Made by a program: the position numbers and the translations under genes
The notes under the pieces: generated by a model
Seen by the model: the letters and a program-made list of their open reading frames with translations, nothing else
The model's database searches: none
What the model was told of the DNA's origin: nothing
Source: Mycolicibacterium alvei
GTDB taxonomy: Bacteria > Actinomycetota > Actinomycetes > Mycobacteriales > Mycobacteriaceae
DNA: 64,000 bases
Direction: 5' to 3'
Assembly: GCF_010727325.1 (NCBI RefSeq)
Contig: NZ_AP022565.1
Coordinates: forward strand, 1,612,001 to 1,676,000
Part shown: piece after piece, positions 53,189-62,731 of the stretch
How the letters are laid out: every line of letters begins with the position of its first letter
Numbering within the stretch: position 1 is the stretch's first letter

Positions 53189-54238
53189 ATGAGCACTGTT
53201 TATGCCTATGCCGCCAACTCGGCGACCGAGCCGCTGGCGAAGACGACCATCACCCGCCGCGAGGTAGGGCCGCACGACGTGGCCTTCGACATTCACTTCG
53301 CCGGCATCTGCCATTCCGACATCCACACCGTGAAGGCCGAGTGGGGTACCCCGAACTACCCCGTCGTGGCCGGCCATGAGATCGCCGGCGTCGTCACCGC
53401 GGTCGGTTCCGAGGTCACCAAGCACAAGGTCGGCGACCACGTCGGGGTCGGCTGTTTCGTCGACTCCTGCCGCGAATGCGACAACTGCAAGGCCGGGCTG
53501 CAGCAGTACTGCACCGGCGGCGGCATGATCGCCACCTACAACTCGACCGAGCGGGACGGCACCCCGACCTACGGCGGCTACAGCGGCGCGATCGTCGTCG
53601 ACGAGAACTATGTCCTGCGCATCCCCGACAGCATCCCGCTGGACAAGGCCGCTCCCCTGCTGTGCGCCGGTGTCACCCTGTTCTCGCCGCTGCGCCACTG
53701 GAACGCCGGACCGGGCAAGAACGTGGCCGTCATCGGTCTCGGCGGCCTCGGCCACATGGGCGTCAAGCTGGCCCACGCGATGGGCGCGCACGTCACCGTG
53801 CTGTCGCAGTCGCTGAAGAAGATGGAAGACGGCCTGCGGCTGGGCGCCGACGAGTACTACGCGACCAGCGACCCGGAGACGTTCAGCACGTTGCGGGGCC
53901 GCTTCGACCTGATCCTCAACACCGTGTCGGCCAATCTCGATCTCGGCGCCTACCTGGGCCTGCTGAAGATGGACGGCACGCTGGTGGAACTCGGCGCACC
54001 GGAGAAGCCACTGGTGGTGCCGTTCTTCCCGCTCGGCGCCATGCGTCGCAGCCTGTCCGGTTCGATGATCGGCGGCATCCCCGAGACCCAGGAGATGCTC
54101 GATTTCTGCGCCGAGCACGACGTGACTCCCGAGATCGAGGTCATCCAGCCGGATTACATCAACGAGGCCTACGAGCGCGTGCTGGCCAGTGACGTGCGGT
54201 ACCGCTTCGTGATCGACACGGCGTCACTGCGCGGCTGA
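53189..54238 (+). CDS. adhC: Zinc alcohol dehydrogenase, CAD/AdhC type
   Basis: The 349-aa product is a medium-chain zinc dehydrogenase. Catalytic zinc ligands are in [11 protein letters not shown] and VVAGHEIAG; structural zinc cysteines are in [17 protein letters not shown]; the NADP Rossmann motif is [15 protein letters not shown]. The pattern matches cinnamyl-alcohol/YahK-type NADP-dependent alcohol dehydrogenases; M. tuberculosis AdhC (Rv3045) is the positional homologue. I chose ATG 53189; the frame extends to 53105 through non-conserved sequence. Confidence 0.92.
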   Translation: MSTVYAYAANSATEPLAKTTITRREVGPHDVAFDIHFAGICHSDIHTVKAEWGTPNYPVVAGHEIAGVVTAVGSEVTKHKVGDHVGVGCFVDSCRECDNCKAGLQQYCTGGGMIATYNSTERDGTPTYGGYSGAIVVDENYVLRIPDSIPLDKAAPLLCAGVTLFSPLRHWNAGPGKNVAVIGLGGLGHMGVKLAHAMGAHVTVLSQSLKKMEDGLRLGADEYYATSDPETFSTLRGRFDLILNTVSANLDLGAYLGLLKMDGTLVELGAPEKPLVVPFFPLGAMRRSLSGSMIGGIPETQEMLDFCAEHDVTPEIEVIQPDYINEAYERVLASDVRYRFVIDTASLRG

Positions 54239-54246
54239 CACACCCC

Positions 54247-54297
54247 GTCAACGCCGAGGATTGCTGCTCAATAGTGGCTGCAATTTTCGGTGTTGAC
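54247..54297. repeat. Long imperfect palindrome between adhC and DUF3349 genes
   Basis: GTCAACGCCGA plus GGATTGC (54247-54264) pair with GCAATTT plus TCGGTGTTGAC (54280-54297) over 18 positions using three wobbles, with a 15-base loop. It occupies nearly the whole 62-bp gap between convergent stops and would act as a bidirectional terminator. It may also belong to a dispersed repeat family. Confidence 0.65.
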
Positions 54298-54300
54298 GCG

Positions 54301-54651
54301 TTATTGGCCTTCTGAGTCGGGGCCGGCGTCGGCTTCCAGGTCGACGCCGGCCAACGGCCAACCCCCGGCGGCCAGTTTGGCCGCCACCCGCTGAACGTTC
54401 TCCGGGCCGGCGTCGTGCTCGGTGACTTCGGCGATGAATTCCGCGATGTCGTCGCGCTCGATCGGATCGTCGACGTCGGCAGGCGCTGAAGCCTCGGCGA
54501 TGTTGCGTACGATCTCGGCCACCTGCGCCTCGGTGAGCGGGGTGGACCGCAACAGGGCGAGCAGCGGCACCCGATCGGTACCCGGCACCCCTTCCGGATA
54601 GCCGGCCCGCAGCCAGTTCAGGACCGAGATCAGCAACGACTTGGTTGACAC
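54301..54651 (-). CDS. DUF3349-family protein (Rv3046c type)
   Basis: The 116-aa product matches the mycobacterial DUF3349 family: LLISVLNWLRAGYPEGVPG, DRVPLLALLRSTPLTEAQV and IERDDIAEFIAEVTE, an all-helical small domain. The function is unknown. The start is GTG 54651. This is the last gene of the window whose neighbourhood matches M. tuberculosis from memory. Confidence 0.82.
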   Translation of the reverse strand: MSTKSLLISVLNWLRAGYPEGVPGTDRVPLLALLRSTPLTEAQVAEIVRNIAEASAPADVDDPIERDDIAEFIAEVTEHDAGPENVQRVAAKLAAGGWPLAGVDLEADAGPDSEGQ

Positions 54652-54696
54652 ACCACGAGTTTCCCGCCGAGCAGACGTGAAAGCACCCGGAATTCC

Positions 54697-56067
54697 CTAA
54701 CTCGGGGCGGCCTGGACATTCGTCGGCGGCTCCAGCGTCGAAACCGGCAGCGCGGTCTTATCCACGCCGGGGGTGTTGAGTTGGCCGGCCAGCCACGGCA
54801 GGGCGATGCCGAAAGCGTTGGCGGCGAAGGCCCAGTCATGGCGGCCAGGAGCCGTCTGCACCGAGCACGTGATCGCTTCGGCGCGGGCCGCGTCGCACAG
54901 CGTGGTCGCAGCGACATCTTGAGCCTCTGGGTTGGCCGCCGGGTCATGTGTGACACCACCGCGGTGCGGCACCTCGAACCACGCCGTCACGTCGGAGTAC
55001 GGTCCGTGCCGTCGCATGATGGTGACCGGATCGTATGCCGCCCAGGCGTCGGCATCCCCACCGAACAGACGGCTGATCGTCTGCGCCTTGTCCCCCGCGT
55101 TCGGGCGAAGGTCACCGGCGATGTCGATGAACGACCGGAACATGTCGGGATGCATCACCGTGAGGTCCACTGCGCAGGTGCCGCCCATCGACCAGCCCGC
55201 AATCCCCCAACCCTCACGATCAGAACGCACGCCGAAGTTCGAGATCAAGTATGGGACCACATCTTTGGTCAGATGGTCTGCGGCGTTGCCTCGGATTCCG
55301 TTGACGCACTCGGTGTCGTTGGTGAATGAGCCGGTGGCGTCGACGAACACGAAAACCGGGGCGTTGCCGCCGTGCGCCGCGGCGAACCCGTCCAGGATGC
55401 CCAGCACGTTGCCGGCGCGCAGCCAGTCGGCCGGGGTATTCAGTTGCGATCCGATCATCATGACCGCAGGCAACTCCGGCGGCGGGGTGCTCGCGAACCA
55501 CGCCGGCGGAAGGTAGACGAGTTCACCGCGGTGGCTGAACCCGGACGCCTGCGAGTCGATGGTCACCGGCACCAGCACGCCGCTCGGCGGCCGGAAGTGC
55601 GCCAGCTGCATCTTCGTGACGGTCAACCGATCCGTCTGCCCCGGCAGTGGACTCGAGGTGAGCTGCTTCCACATGGCATCCATGGTCGGGAAATACCCGA
55701 CCCACATGTTGAGCGTCAGTCCACAGGCCAACGCGCAGACCCCGATCGCGGCGACCGACGCGGTGCGGCGCCACCATCGCGCACTCACCCACCCCACCAT
55801 GGCGACCCCACCCGCCAAGGCGGTCAGCGCGATCCAGATCCACAACTCCGGCGGTCCGGCGTTTCCGGCCACCCCGATCGAGTCGATGTACCAGTAGGCC
55901 ACACCCGCCAAGGCGGCCGCCGAAACCACCAGCACCGGCAACAATCGGCTGCGCCAACGCGACGAACGCCAGCCCACGGCGGCCCCCAGCAGCAGTGCCG
56001 CGATCAGCTGGACGACTACCGGAAACCAGCCGTGGATCAGCGAGATCTGCGAAATGAGCTGGTGCAT
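54697..56067 (-). CDS. Membrane-anchored antigen-85-like esterase
   Basis: The 456-aa product has four predicted N-terminal membrane segments (LIAALLLGAAVGW, LVVSAAALAGVAYWY, WIWIALTALAGGVAMVGW, IGVCALACGLTLNMW) and an extracytoplasmic alpha/beta-hydrolase domain of the esterase/antigen-85 type: nucleophile Ser in GIAGWSMGGTCA, Asp near FIDIAGDLRPN and His in PGRHDWAF. Related proteins are common in mycobacteria; mycolyltransferase or esterase activity is inferred only. The promoter region holds CTGA-type repeats (56086-56106). Confidence 0.85.
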   Translation of the reverse strand: MHQLISQISLIHGWFPVVVQLIAALLLGAAVGWRSSRWRSRLLPVLVVSAAALAGVAYWYIDSIGVAGNAGPPELWIWIALTALAGGVAMVGWVSARWWRRTASVAAIGVCALACGLTLNMWVGYFPTMDAMWKQLTSSPLPGQTDRLTVTKMQLAHFRPPSGVLVPVTIDSQASGFSHRGELVYLPPAWFASTPPPELPAVMMIGSQLNTPADWLRAGNVLGILDGFAAAHGGNAPVFVFVDATGSFTNDTECVNGIRGNAADHLTKDVVPYLISNFGVRSDREGWGIAGWSMGGTCAVDLTVMHPDMFRSFIDIAGDLRPNAGDKAQTISRLFGGDADAWAAYDPVTIMRRHGPYSDVTAWFEVPHRGGVTHDPAANPEAQDVAATTLCDAARAEAITCSVQTAPGRHDWAFAANAFGIALPWLAGQLNTPGVDKTALPVSTLEPPTNVQAAPS

Positions 56068-56172
56068 CGCTTCTTTTGATATCAGTGTCAGCTGTCAGCT
56101 AACTGAATGGTTACTGAGTGCGCGCGCACGGACAGATACCACGAGCCAGAGGCCAGCGCCTAAGCTGGCATG

Positions 56173-56715
56173 ATGCGCATGAAAATCCTGGTGGCCCTGG
56201 TGGGCGCCGTGGTCGGCGCGAGCGCCGGCGTCCCAGGTACGGCCGCGGGCGACCCTACGCCACCACCTCCCCCACCGGCACTCGATCTCAACGCGCTGAC
56301 GGCGGTGAAGCCCTCGGACTTCGCCATGCGCAATGGGGAGTTCTACGCATTCGCGGTGCCAGGCGATATTGCCTGCGCCATCAGCCGCGGGTCGGGTAGA
56401 TACGGCTGCAGCGGCCCACTGCCCGCAGCACCGGAGGGGGCCAACATGGTCACCGGCGCTCAGCAGGGGCTGCCGACGTTCGTCAGCGACAACCGGTCGC
56501 TGTTCGACTTCGACGGGCTGCCCAACCGGTTGCTGCCCGGATCGCGTATCAGTTTCCGCAACGTGACCTGTGGAACCGACGGCACAGTGACGTTGTGCAG
56601 CAACTCCTTTGACGGGGCCGGGTTCGTCCTCAGCCCGGGTGGCAGTTATGTCCTCGATGTAAACAACCCGCTGCTGCTCAATACCGGTGAAGGGCACAAC
56701 CCGTACTTCAACTGA
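56173..56715 (+). CDS. Secreted protein, unknown function
   Basis: The 180-aa product has a signal peptide (ILVALVGAVVGASAGVPGTA) then a Pro-rich stretch and a cysteine-containing domain (IACAISRGSGRYGCSGPLP; FRNVTCGTDGTVTLC). TAAGCT at 56161-56166 is 6 bases before ATG 56173, giving a probable leaderless transcript and favouring this ATG over the one at 56170. I do not recognise a catalytic motif. It converges on the FAD oxidoreductase. Confidence 0.72.
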   Translation: MRMKILVALVGAVVGASAGVPGTAAGDPTPPPPPPALDLNALTAVKPSDFAMRNGEFYAFAVPGDIACAISRGSGRYGCSGPLPAAPEGANMVTGAQQGLPTFVSDNRSLFDFDGLPNRLLPGSRISFRNVTCGTDGTVTLCSNSFDGAGFVLSPGGSYVLDVNNPLLLNTGEGHNPYFN

Positions 56716-56739
56716 GAGGCCAGGGATCCTGCACCAGAG

Positions 56740-58809
56740 TCATGACAGGTAGAACCCGCGTATGCGGTGATAGCGCCCGTGACCGAGCAACGCATTGGCT
56801 GCCTCGAGACCAGACATCACCGCAGCCTCGATACAACCGGCGTTGAGGCCGCAGTCCGTCCAATCGCCGGCCAGGATCAGGTTGTCGTAGCCGCTCTCGT
56901 CGGGCCGCAACCGGTACTTGTCACTACCGGGCACCGATTGCACGTAGCGGTCGGACGGGTCGATGTTCACGCTGACGTGCTGGGTGGCCATCGCCGCGGC
57001 GCCTCGCTGGCCGTTGTTGCCGCACAACAGTTCCCAATTGAAGCCCTGCTCGGATACGGCGTTCGGGAAGTAGAGCCCGAGATATCGGTCCACGTAATCA
57101 GCGGCGTCCCGGAGTACGCGGTTGCGATATCGGCGGACGTAGCCGGAGTGGTCCATGTCCACGGGCCATGGCGCGTCGAGGCTGCCGCAGAAGTAGGCAA
57201 CGGAGCCAGGATGATCGGAGCCGGGCCAGTTCTCGGTCCACAGCGTCTGCGGCATCGACGCCCACGTCTCGAATGGTCGAGCATATGCGGTGATCGTCGC
57301 ACCAGGATTCGACCAACCCAGCGTGTGTTCGTCCGGGCGAAGCCACAACTGGAAGGCCTGTGTTGCCACGGTCTTCACCTTCGCGACCATCTCTTGCCAA
57401 TCCGGACGGTCCTCGATGAGTTCTGCCGCGACAACGGGAATCATGCCCAGTGACACCGCCAGTACGACGTGATCGAAGTCTTTGCCCCGCTGCAGAACCG
57501 TGGTCTCGATGTCGTCACGGACGGCGTAATGCGACTCGAGGTCTTCCAGTCCTGGTCGCTCCTGGATCTGGTCACCGCGCGGTGCGCTGGGAAATACGGC
57601 GAGCCCACCGACATCGACCAAGGGATCGTAGTGGTCGACCCCGTCCGCAAGGAGCACCTGACGACCCAGTGTGATCGCATCCACCGTCACGCCCCGGTCA
57701 TCGACATGCAGTGAATCCACCCGGTGGAAGAACTCGAACTGCACACCCCGTTTCCGCAGTGCCTGGTAGAGCGGGGCCATGACGACTTCGCCCATTCCGG
57801 CCGTCATCTTCCAGAAGATCGCCCCCTTGTATTCGAACAGGACGAATCCGATCAGGAAGACCATCACGCCGGCAGCCACCGCGGGCCGCTGCGGATCACC
57901 GCGCTCGTAGCCGAACACCAGGTCGTAAAGTCCACGTACGAAGGCTGAATCGAGTACATCGGGGTGGCCGCCGTGGCGCAGCACCCAGTCACCGAACTCC
58001 TCATCGTTGATGGCCCTGAACCCGTTCGGATGCGTGATGAGATTGTCGGCGATCACACCGCGGACCGCTGCGACGACAAGCGAGATCAGCAGCCAGCTAC
58101 GCCGGTGGTCGGGGCGATCCTCATAGTCGATCACCATGCGGACCGCATCCACCGCGCGTTCAAGGAGCTTGCCCGGTGGGCCCCTGCGTACCTGCGGCTC
58201 TGCGATCGCCAGCAGGGCGGCAAGGATCCCCCGCTGCACGGCGCTGACCGCAGGAGGCGCCGATGATGCCGGCTGTTCCGCCGAGGCAGTCAGCTCCAGA
58301 TCTGCCGGAGTCGCACCGCGCAGCGAGTCGGTGAACGCGATGACCAACTGCACGGCCCGCTGCACGAATTCCACCACCGTGATCTCTTGACCGGTGCCCC
58401 CGGGTTCGCCCGGCAGGAACTCGTTGCGAGGGTGCGTGCCCAGCCAGGTCAGCCAATCGGTACCCCACTGCTCGGCCAAGCCGGGATTGTCCGCGGGAAC
58501 AATAGCCTCGTTCCAGGTCCGGATCGGGCACAAGGGATCCGTTGTGGCTCTGTCCAGTTCGGCGTAGCACTCACGCAGCACGGTGAACGCGTTCTCGTAC
58601 GATCCGAGCCAGACATGCAGTCCGTGTTCCTCGATCCGGTCGTTCTCGCCGCGGCTCGACGCCCCCTTGCCACCCAACCGCCAGCCCCGCTGATAGACGG
58701 TGATGGAATCGAACCGATCGTGCCAGCCCGGCTCGCTCAGCCGCCAGGCCGCGCTCAGACCGGCCATGCCGCCGCCAAGGATGGCGACCTTCCCGCCGGG
58801 GCGCCTCAC
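56740..58809 (-). CDS. Large FAD-dependent amine-oxidase/desaturase-like enzyme
   Basis: The 689-aa product has an N-terminal FAD motif (VAILGGGMAGLSAAWRLSE) and a second glycine-arginine motif (YQRGWRLGGKGASSRG). A C-terminal stretch YDNLILAGDWTDCGLNAGCI closes the FAD site, as in phytoene desaturase, zeta-carotene desaturase and hydroxysqualene dehydroxylase. It is longer than these, with an inserted helical region (about 150-260). The substrate is probably hydrophobic but unknown. GTG 58809 overlaps the cyclase stop by GTGA, placing it last in the operon. Confidence 0.82.
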   Translation of the reverse strand: MRRPGGKVAILGGGMAGLSAAWRLSEPGWHDRFDSITVYQRGWRLGGKGASSRGENDRIEEHGLHVWLGSYENAFTVLRECYAELDRATTDPLCPIRTWNEAIVPADNPGLAEQWGTDWLTWLGTHPRNEFLPGEPGGTGQEITVVEFVQRAVQLVIAFTDSLRGATPADLELTASAEQPASSAPPAVSAVQRGILAALLAIAEPQVRRGPPGKLLERAVDAVRMVIDYEDRPDHRRSWLLISLVVAAVRGVIADNLITHPNGFRAINDEEFGDWVLRHGGHPDVLDSAFVRGLYDLVFGYERGDPQRPAVAAGVMVFLIGFVLFEYKGAIFWKMTAGMGEVVMAPLYQALRKRGVQFEFFHRVDSLHVDDRGVTVDAITLGRQVLLADGVDHYDPLVDVGGLAVFPSAPRGDQIQERPGLEDLESHYAVRDDIETTVLQRGKDFDHVVLAVSLGMIPVVAAELIEDRPDWQEMVAKVKTVATQAFQLWLRPDEHTLGWSNPGATITAYARPFETWASMPQTLWTENWPGSDHPGSVAYFCGSLDAPWPVDMDHSGYVRRYRNRVLRDAADYVDRYLGLYFPNAVSEQGFNWELLCGNNGQRGAAAMATQHVSVNIDPSDRYVQSVPGSDKYRLRPDESGYDNLILAGDWTDCGLNAGCIEAAVMSGLEAANALLGHGRYHRIRGFYLS

Positions 58810-61800
58810 CCGAGCATTGTCCTGGCGTGGACCACATCGGGCCAGGCGCAGTCGGCGGGGAACCGGTGCAGCGCTGCGGCGAGCGTCTCCCTTGCCGGCT
58901 CACCGAGCAAGCTGAAATAGTCAGTGGCAGCCCGTAGTTCGAAGACGCGCGCATCCTGGCCGCGGCCCAGCTCCATGGCCTCTACCAATGCGGCGTGACG
59001 AGACTCCGGGTCCTCAGTGGTGAGCGCACGGAGCCTCGTCAGCTCGGCGTCGTAAAAGTGCATTCCCGTCTGGCGGGCCAGCTCCAGACCAGTCTGCAGT
59101 CTGGCCTGCGCCTCCTCGAATTGTCCTGCCGCGATCAGCAATCGGGCCAGCAGTGCATCGTAGAACGTGATGAGGGCAATCACCCCCACCGCACGCCAGG
59201 TGTCGACGAAACCGGTCAGCAACGCGATGTGGGGGGCGAGCGCGGCAGCATCCGCGGAGGGGTCGGACAGTGCGATCAGTGCATTCACGGTCGCGTGTTG
59301 CGCTGCTCCGGCAAGCTCCCACGAGTCGAAGCCGTGTTGCTCGCCGATTGCGCCGAGTTCGACTGCCGCGTGGGCAGCCCGATCGAGGTCGCCGGCCTCG
59401 ATACGTATCAATACCTCGGCCTGGCGGGTATACGCCAAGCTGAATGCACCCTTGGGGAAAGGCATTTCGGCACAGCGACGTCCGGCATTCCGCAGCTGGG
59501 CATCGACACCCGCCAGGTCGCCGTCCAGGCAGCGGCTCAACGCGAGGTGGGTGTACAAACCAGCGGTCGGATCGTTGGGCATGAACAGCATTGCGTCGAG
59601 GGCCCGTGCGCCTTCCTCGGTCAGCGTCAGTGCTGCAGTGTCCATCTTGACCCGCGCATAGCCGAACTCACCGCGAAACCAGGCCAGCATCCCGAAGGCG
59701 AAATCGTTGACCGGCAGGAACATCTCTCGCGGTCCGGTGAGGCTGCCCCTGATGGATTCGACCAGTCGCAGTGCACGTTGGAGATCTGCCCGCATGGTGT
59801 AGTACGGATAGAGCGACATCACCGTCGACAGCAGTTCGTCGTCCTGAAGGTCGCTGCTGCACAGGTGAAGACAGCGCTCGAAGTCGGCTGCGGCATTGGG
59901 GCTGAACACCCCCTCAGCTGCCTGGGCAAGGAAGGCGCGCCCCAAGCGCAGATGGACCTCGAGGCGATCGCGGTCTGGTCCGGCCGGCGAATTCTCGACG
60001 TGCGTCACGGCATGGCTCAGGTAGGTCAAGGCCTCCCCGAGTGCACCGCGCTGACGGGCATTGGCAGACGCCTGCGCATAGCTTGCCGCCGCCTCGGCAT
60101 AACGCTCGGCCTGCTCATAGTGGCGCGCGATCAGTGGCCAGTCCGGATTGCCGACCTCTGCTGCGGATGCCAACGTGTCGGCGGTGCGACTGTGAAGCTC
60201 GCGCCGTAGGCTCGGTGGCGACAGTTCCGCCGCCACCTCACGTAACAGTTCGTGGTGAAATCGCCAGCTTTGGTTGTCGAGCGGCTCAAGTACGCGGCTC
60301 TGCACCAGTTCTCCGACGACGTGCTCCACTTCCTGCTCGTCGAGATCCACCACCGCGGACAGCAGGGTGCGCTCCACGCGACTACCAATAATCGCCGCAG
60401 CCTCAACCACCCTGATCGCATTGCTGCTCGACCGGAGTCGCGCATACAGCGCCTCGTAGAGGGTGTCCGGCACTCCGCCGTCGGTAGCGGACAGGTCCGA
60501 CGGTTGGGCTCTGAGCTTGGCCACCACCTCTTCGATGTACAGCGGCACTCCGTCGCACCGCCCCCGCACGACGTTCCGTTGATCGCGCGTCGCATCGGGG
60601 TGAAGGGCGACGATAAGTTCGTCGGTTTCGCTGTCGCTCAGCGGCTTCAGGTCGACTACGTCGGTGTGCGGGCTTGCCGGCACCATCTGCTCCCGGCTGG
60701 TCATGACCACCAGCACATGTCCGTCGAGCTCGGCGTCGAGGAGAGACCGGACAACCTCAACGGTGTCCTCATCGAACCAGTGCATGTCCTCGACAAGCAC
60801 GAGCGCGGGGGTCTCGTGCACGCACGCCAGCAGGTAATCGCCAACGGCGGCACAGATCTGGCCGTAGAGCTTGCGGCCTTCGGCAGAAACAGATTGATAT
60901 CCGACCTGCGGGTCGATCCCGAGCAGAGGCGCCAACAGCGGTAGCACGGTGGTCGGGTCGAGTGAACGCTGCTCGATCTCGGCCTGCAGAAGCTGCAGGC
61001 GTTCTGCCGGGTCCGACGTCCGGTCGATGCCGCAACGACGCTCGAGCAGGCGGCGGATCGGCCGCAACCCGACATCGGTGTGGAACGGCGATCCGAGCAA
61101 CTGCAGGATGATTCCGTGCGACTGCGTGGCCAGGTCGACGGCTGACCATGCCAACCGGCTCTTGCCGATGCCGGCCTCGCCGTGAATCGCCACACCCGGA
61201 GTCCGCAGTGTCCCGGCGGCAGCTTCGGTCCAGCATCGTTTGAGATGCGCGTACTCGCGTTCTCGTCCGACCAACGGGCCCGGGTCCGCGCGGGTCATAT
61301 CGCGTTCGACGATCACCCGGTAATGGCGGACAGGATCTTCGACGCCTTTGACGTGCCTCGGCAGCCGCGCGTGCAGTTCGAATGACCCGCGGACGAGCGG
61401 TTCCACGGACTCCGATATCGCCACGGAACCGGGGTCGGCGAGACTGCACATCCGGGCGGCGAGGTTCGCCGCGAATCCGTAGACATCGTCCTGTGCGGTA
61501 TCGAGGTACACGATTCCTCGATGTATCCCGACTCTGACGTTGATCTCGACGCCGAAGCGACGCCGGACGCGGGTGCTCAGCTCGGCGATGACTCGCGTGA
61601 TGTCGAGGGCTGCCTGCACCGCCCGGTGGACGTCGTCCTCGTGGGCGTGGGGGTGGCCGAAGGAGGCCAGTAGTCCGTCACCCTTGGTCGAACCGACGTG
61701 ACCCTCGTATCGCTCGACGATTCGCAGTACGTCGTCTCGGTAACGCCCGACGACGGTTCGATAGGTCTCCGGATCGATCCTCGTGGACAAGGCGGTGGAG

Positions 61801-62012
61801 TCGACCAGATCTGCGTAAAGGATTGTCAACCGGCGGATCTCACCGTATTCGGCCGGCGCTGCCAGGAGGTCCTCGGCGTCGGTGTTGTTGCGGTCGACGG
61901 CCAGTACCTGACCCGCGAGCAGACTGGCCGTCGCCCGGTCTCCCTCCGCGGCGGCACGCAACGCTCGATCAAGCAGTTCATCGACACCGGTCGGCCCGTC
62001 AGGATGGCTCAC
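58806..62012 (-). CDS. Class III nucleotide cyclase fused to STAND ATPase and TPR-like region
   Basis: The 1068-aa product has a class III cyclase domain at about 55-235 with metal Asp68 (LYADLVDST), Lys110 and Asp112 (TKGDGLLASF), Asp in DDVYG and Asn183/Arg187 (AANLAARM), so all catalytic residues appear present. An AAA/STAND ATPase follows with Walker A GEAGIGKSR (Lys284) and Walker B VLVEDM (Asp409). The last 450 residues are helical TPR-like repeats with no LuxR HTH, unlike many mycobacterial relatives. GTG 62012 overlaps the preceding gene by GTGA. It probably makes cAMP under ATPase control. Confidence 0.85.
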   Translation of the reverse strand: MSHPDGPTGVDELLDRALRAAAEGDRATASLLAGQVLAVDRNNTDAEDLLAAPAEYGEIRRLTILYADLVDSTALSTRIDPETYRTVVGRYRDDVLRIVERYEGHVGSTKGDGLLASFGHPHAHEDDVHRAVQAALDITRVIAELSTRVRRRFGVEINVRVGIHRGIVYLDTAQDDVYGFAANLAARMCSLADPGSVAISESVEPLVRGSFELHARLPRHVKGVEDPVRHYRVIVERDMTRADPGPLVGREREYAHLKRCWTEAAAGTLRTPGVAIHGEAGIGKSRLAWSAVDLATQSHGIILQLLGSPFHTDVGLRPIRRLLERRCGIDRTSDPAERLQLLQAEIEQRSLDPTTVLPLLAPLLGIDPQVGYQSVSAEGRKLYGQICAAVGDYLLACVHETPALVLVEDMHWFDEDTVEVVRSLLDAELDGHVLVVMTSREQMVPASPHTDVVDLKPLSDSETDELIVALHPDATRDQRNVVRGRCDGVPLYIEEVVAKLRAQPSDLSATDGGVPDTLYEALYARLRSSSNAIRVVEAAAIIGSRVERTLLSAVVDLDEQEVEHVVGELVQSRVLEPLDNQSWRFHHELLREVAAELSPPSLRRELHSRTADTLASAAEVGNPDWPLIARHYEQAERYAEAAASYAQASANARQRGALGEALTYLSHAVTHVENSPAGPDRDRLEVHLRLGRAFLAQAAEGVFSPNAAADFERCLHLCSSDLQDDELLSTVMSLYPYYTMRADLQRALRLVESIRGSLTGPREMFLPVNDFAFGMLAWFRGEFGYARVKMDTAALTLTEEGARALDAMLFMPNDPTAGLYTHLALSRCLDGDLAGVDAQLRNAGRRCAEMPFPKGAFSLAYTRQAEVLIRIEAGDLDRAAHAAVELGAIGEQHGFDSWELAGAAQHATVNALIALSDPSADAAALAPHIALLTGFVDTWRAVGVIALITFYDALLARLLIAAGQFEEAQARLQTGLELARQTGMHFYDAELTRLRALTTEDPESRHAALVEAMELGRGQDARVFELRAATDYFSLLGEPARETLAAALHRFPADCAWPDVVHARTMLG

Positions 62013-62731
62013 AGCGCGAACGAGACCTCTACCGTGGCGTCGAGCGTATTGGTGTCGAGCGTGTGGGCGGTGACCTGTCCGATGTAGACACCGCTGCACA
62101 GGCCCGCCGAGTTCGCGATCATTCTGAATGAATCCGTGTTTGCGGGCAGAACGCCGTTGGACAGGTCGAAACTGACGTATTTCCGGATGTCCTCGCTGGG
62201 TACGTCTTTGCGTGCCATGGCGGCGACCGCCAGCGTTCGGTCGTATGCCTTGGGTGCGATCGCGATGTCGTCTGAGTACAGCACCGGGTCGCCGTAGGCG
62301 CCTGGGCCCGCAGCGATCGTCTGCGCGATCTCAGCGCTGCGAAGCATGCCGATCCGCACCACTTTTACCGCAGACTTGACCAGTTCGTCCCGGTCGACGT
62401 TCGTCGGATCCTTGTCGATCAGATTCGCTGCCTCAGCGGCGATCTGGGTCGTTTCCAGAAGGCCGCGCCGGATCACTGTGCTGATGTGATCGGCCAGTAG
62501 CAGCACCCGGGCATCCGGCGGCGACTGAAGTGGGATCCGCGCGATGTCTGCAGCACCCTTGATCGCGATGCGCGTCATATCGAAGAAGGACTTGATCGCG
62601 TCTTCGGTTCCGAAGGTAGAGGGTTGGGCGTTGATCTTCGCGTAGGCGTCGTTCGCAACCTTGGCCGCATCGTCAATGGTGTCGTTGACCTCTTTGGCGT
62701 ACTTGGCGGCAATCACTTTGGGGTCATCCAT
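62009..62731 (-). CDS. Unknown 240-aa helical protein in the cyclase operon
   Basis: I do not recognise this protein. It begins MDDPKVIAAKYAKEVNDTID and is helical and Ala-rich for about 170 residues (ADIARIPLQSPPDARVLLL, LIDKDPTNVDRDELVKSAVK), then has a more beta-like end (YVSFDLSNGVLP, IGQVTAHTLDTNTLDATVEV). No signal peptide or membrane helix is seen. ATG 62731 overlaps the upstream stop by 8 bp and the next start by GTGA. A structural or granule-associated helical protein is one guess only. Confidence 0.7.
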   Translation of the reverse strand: MDDPKVIAAKYAKEVNDTIDDAAKVANDAYAKINAQPSTFGTEDAIKSFFDMTRIAIKGAADIARIPLQSPPDARVLLLADHISTVIRRGLLETTQIAAEAANLIDKDPTNVDRDELVKSAVKVVRIGMLRSAEIAQTIAAGPGAYGDPVLYSDDIAIAPKAYDRTLAVAAMARKDVPSEDIRKYVSFDLSNGVLPANTDSFRMIANSAGLCSGVYIGQVTAHTLDTNTLDATVEVSFAL

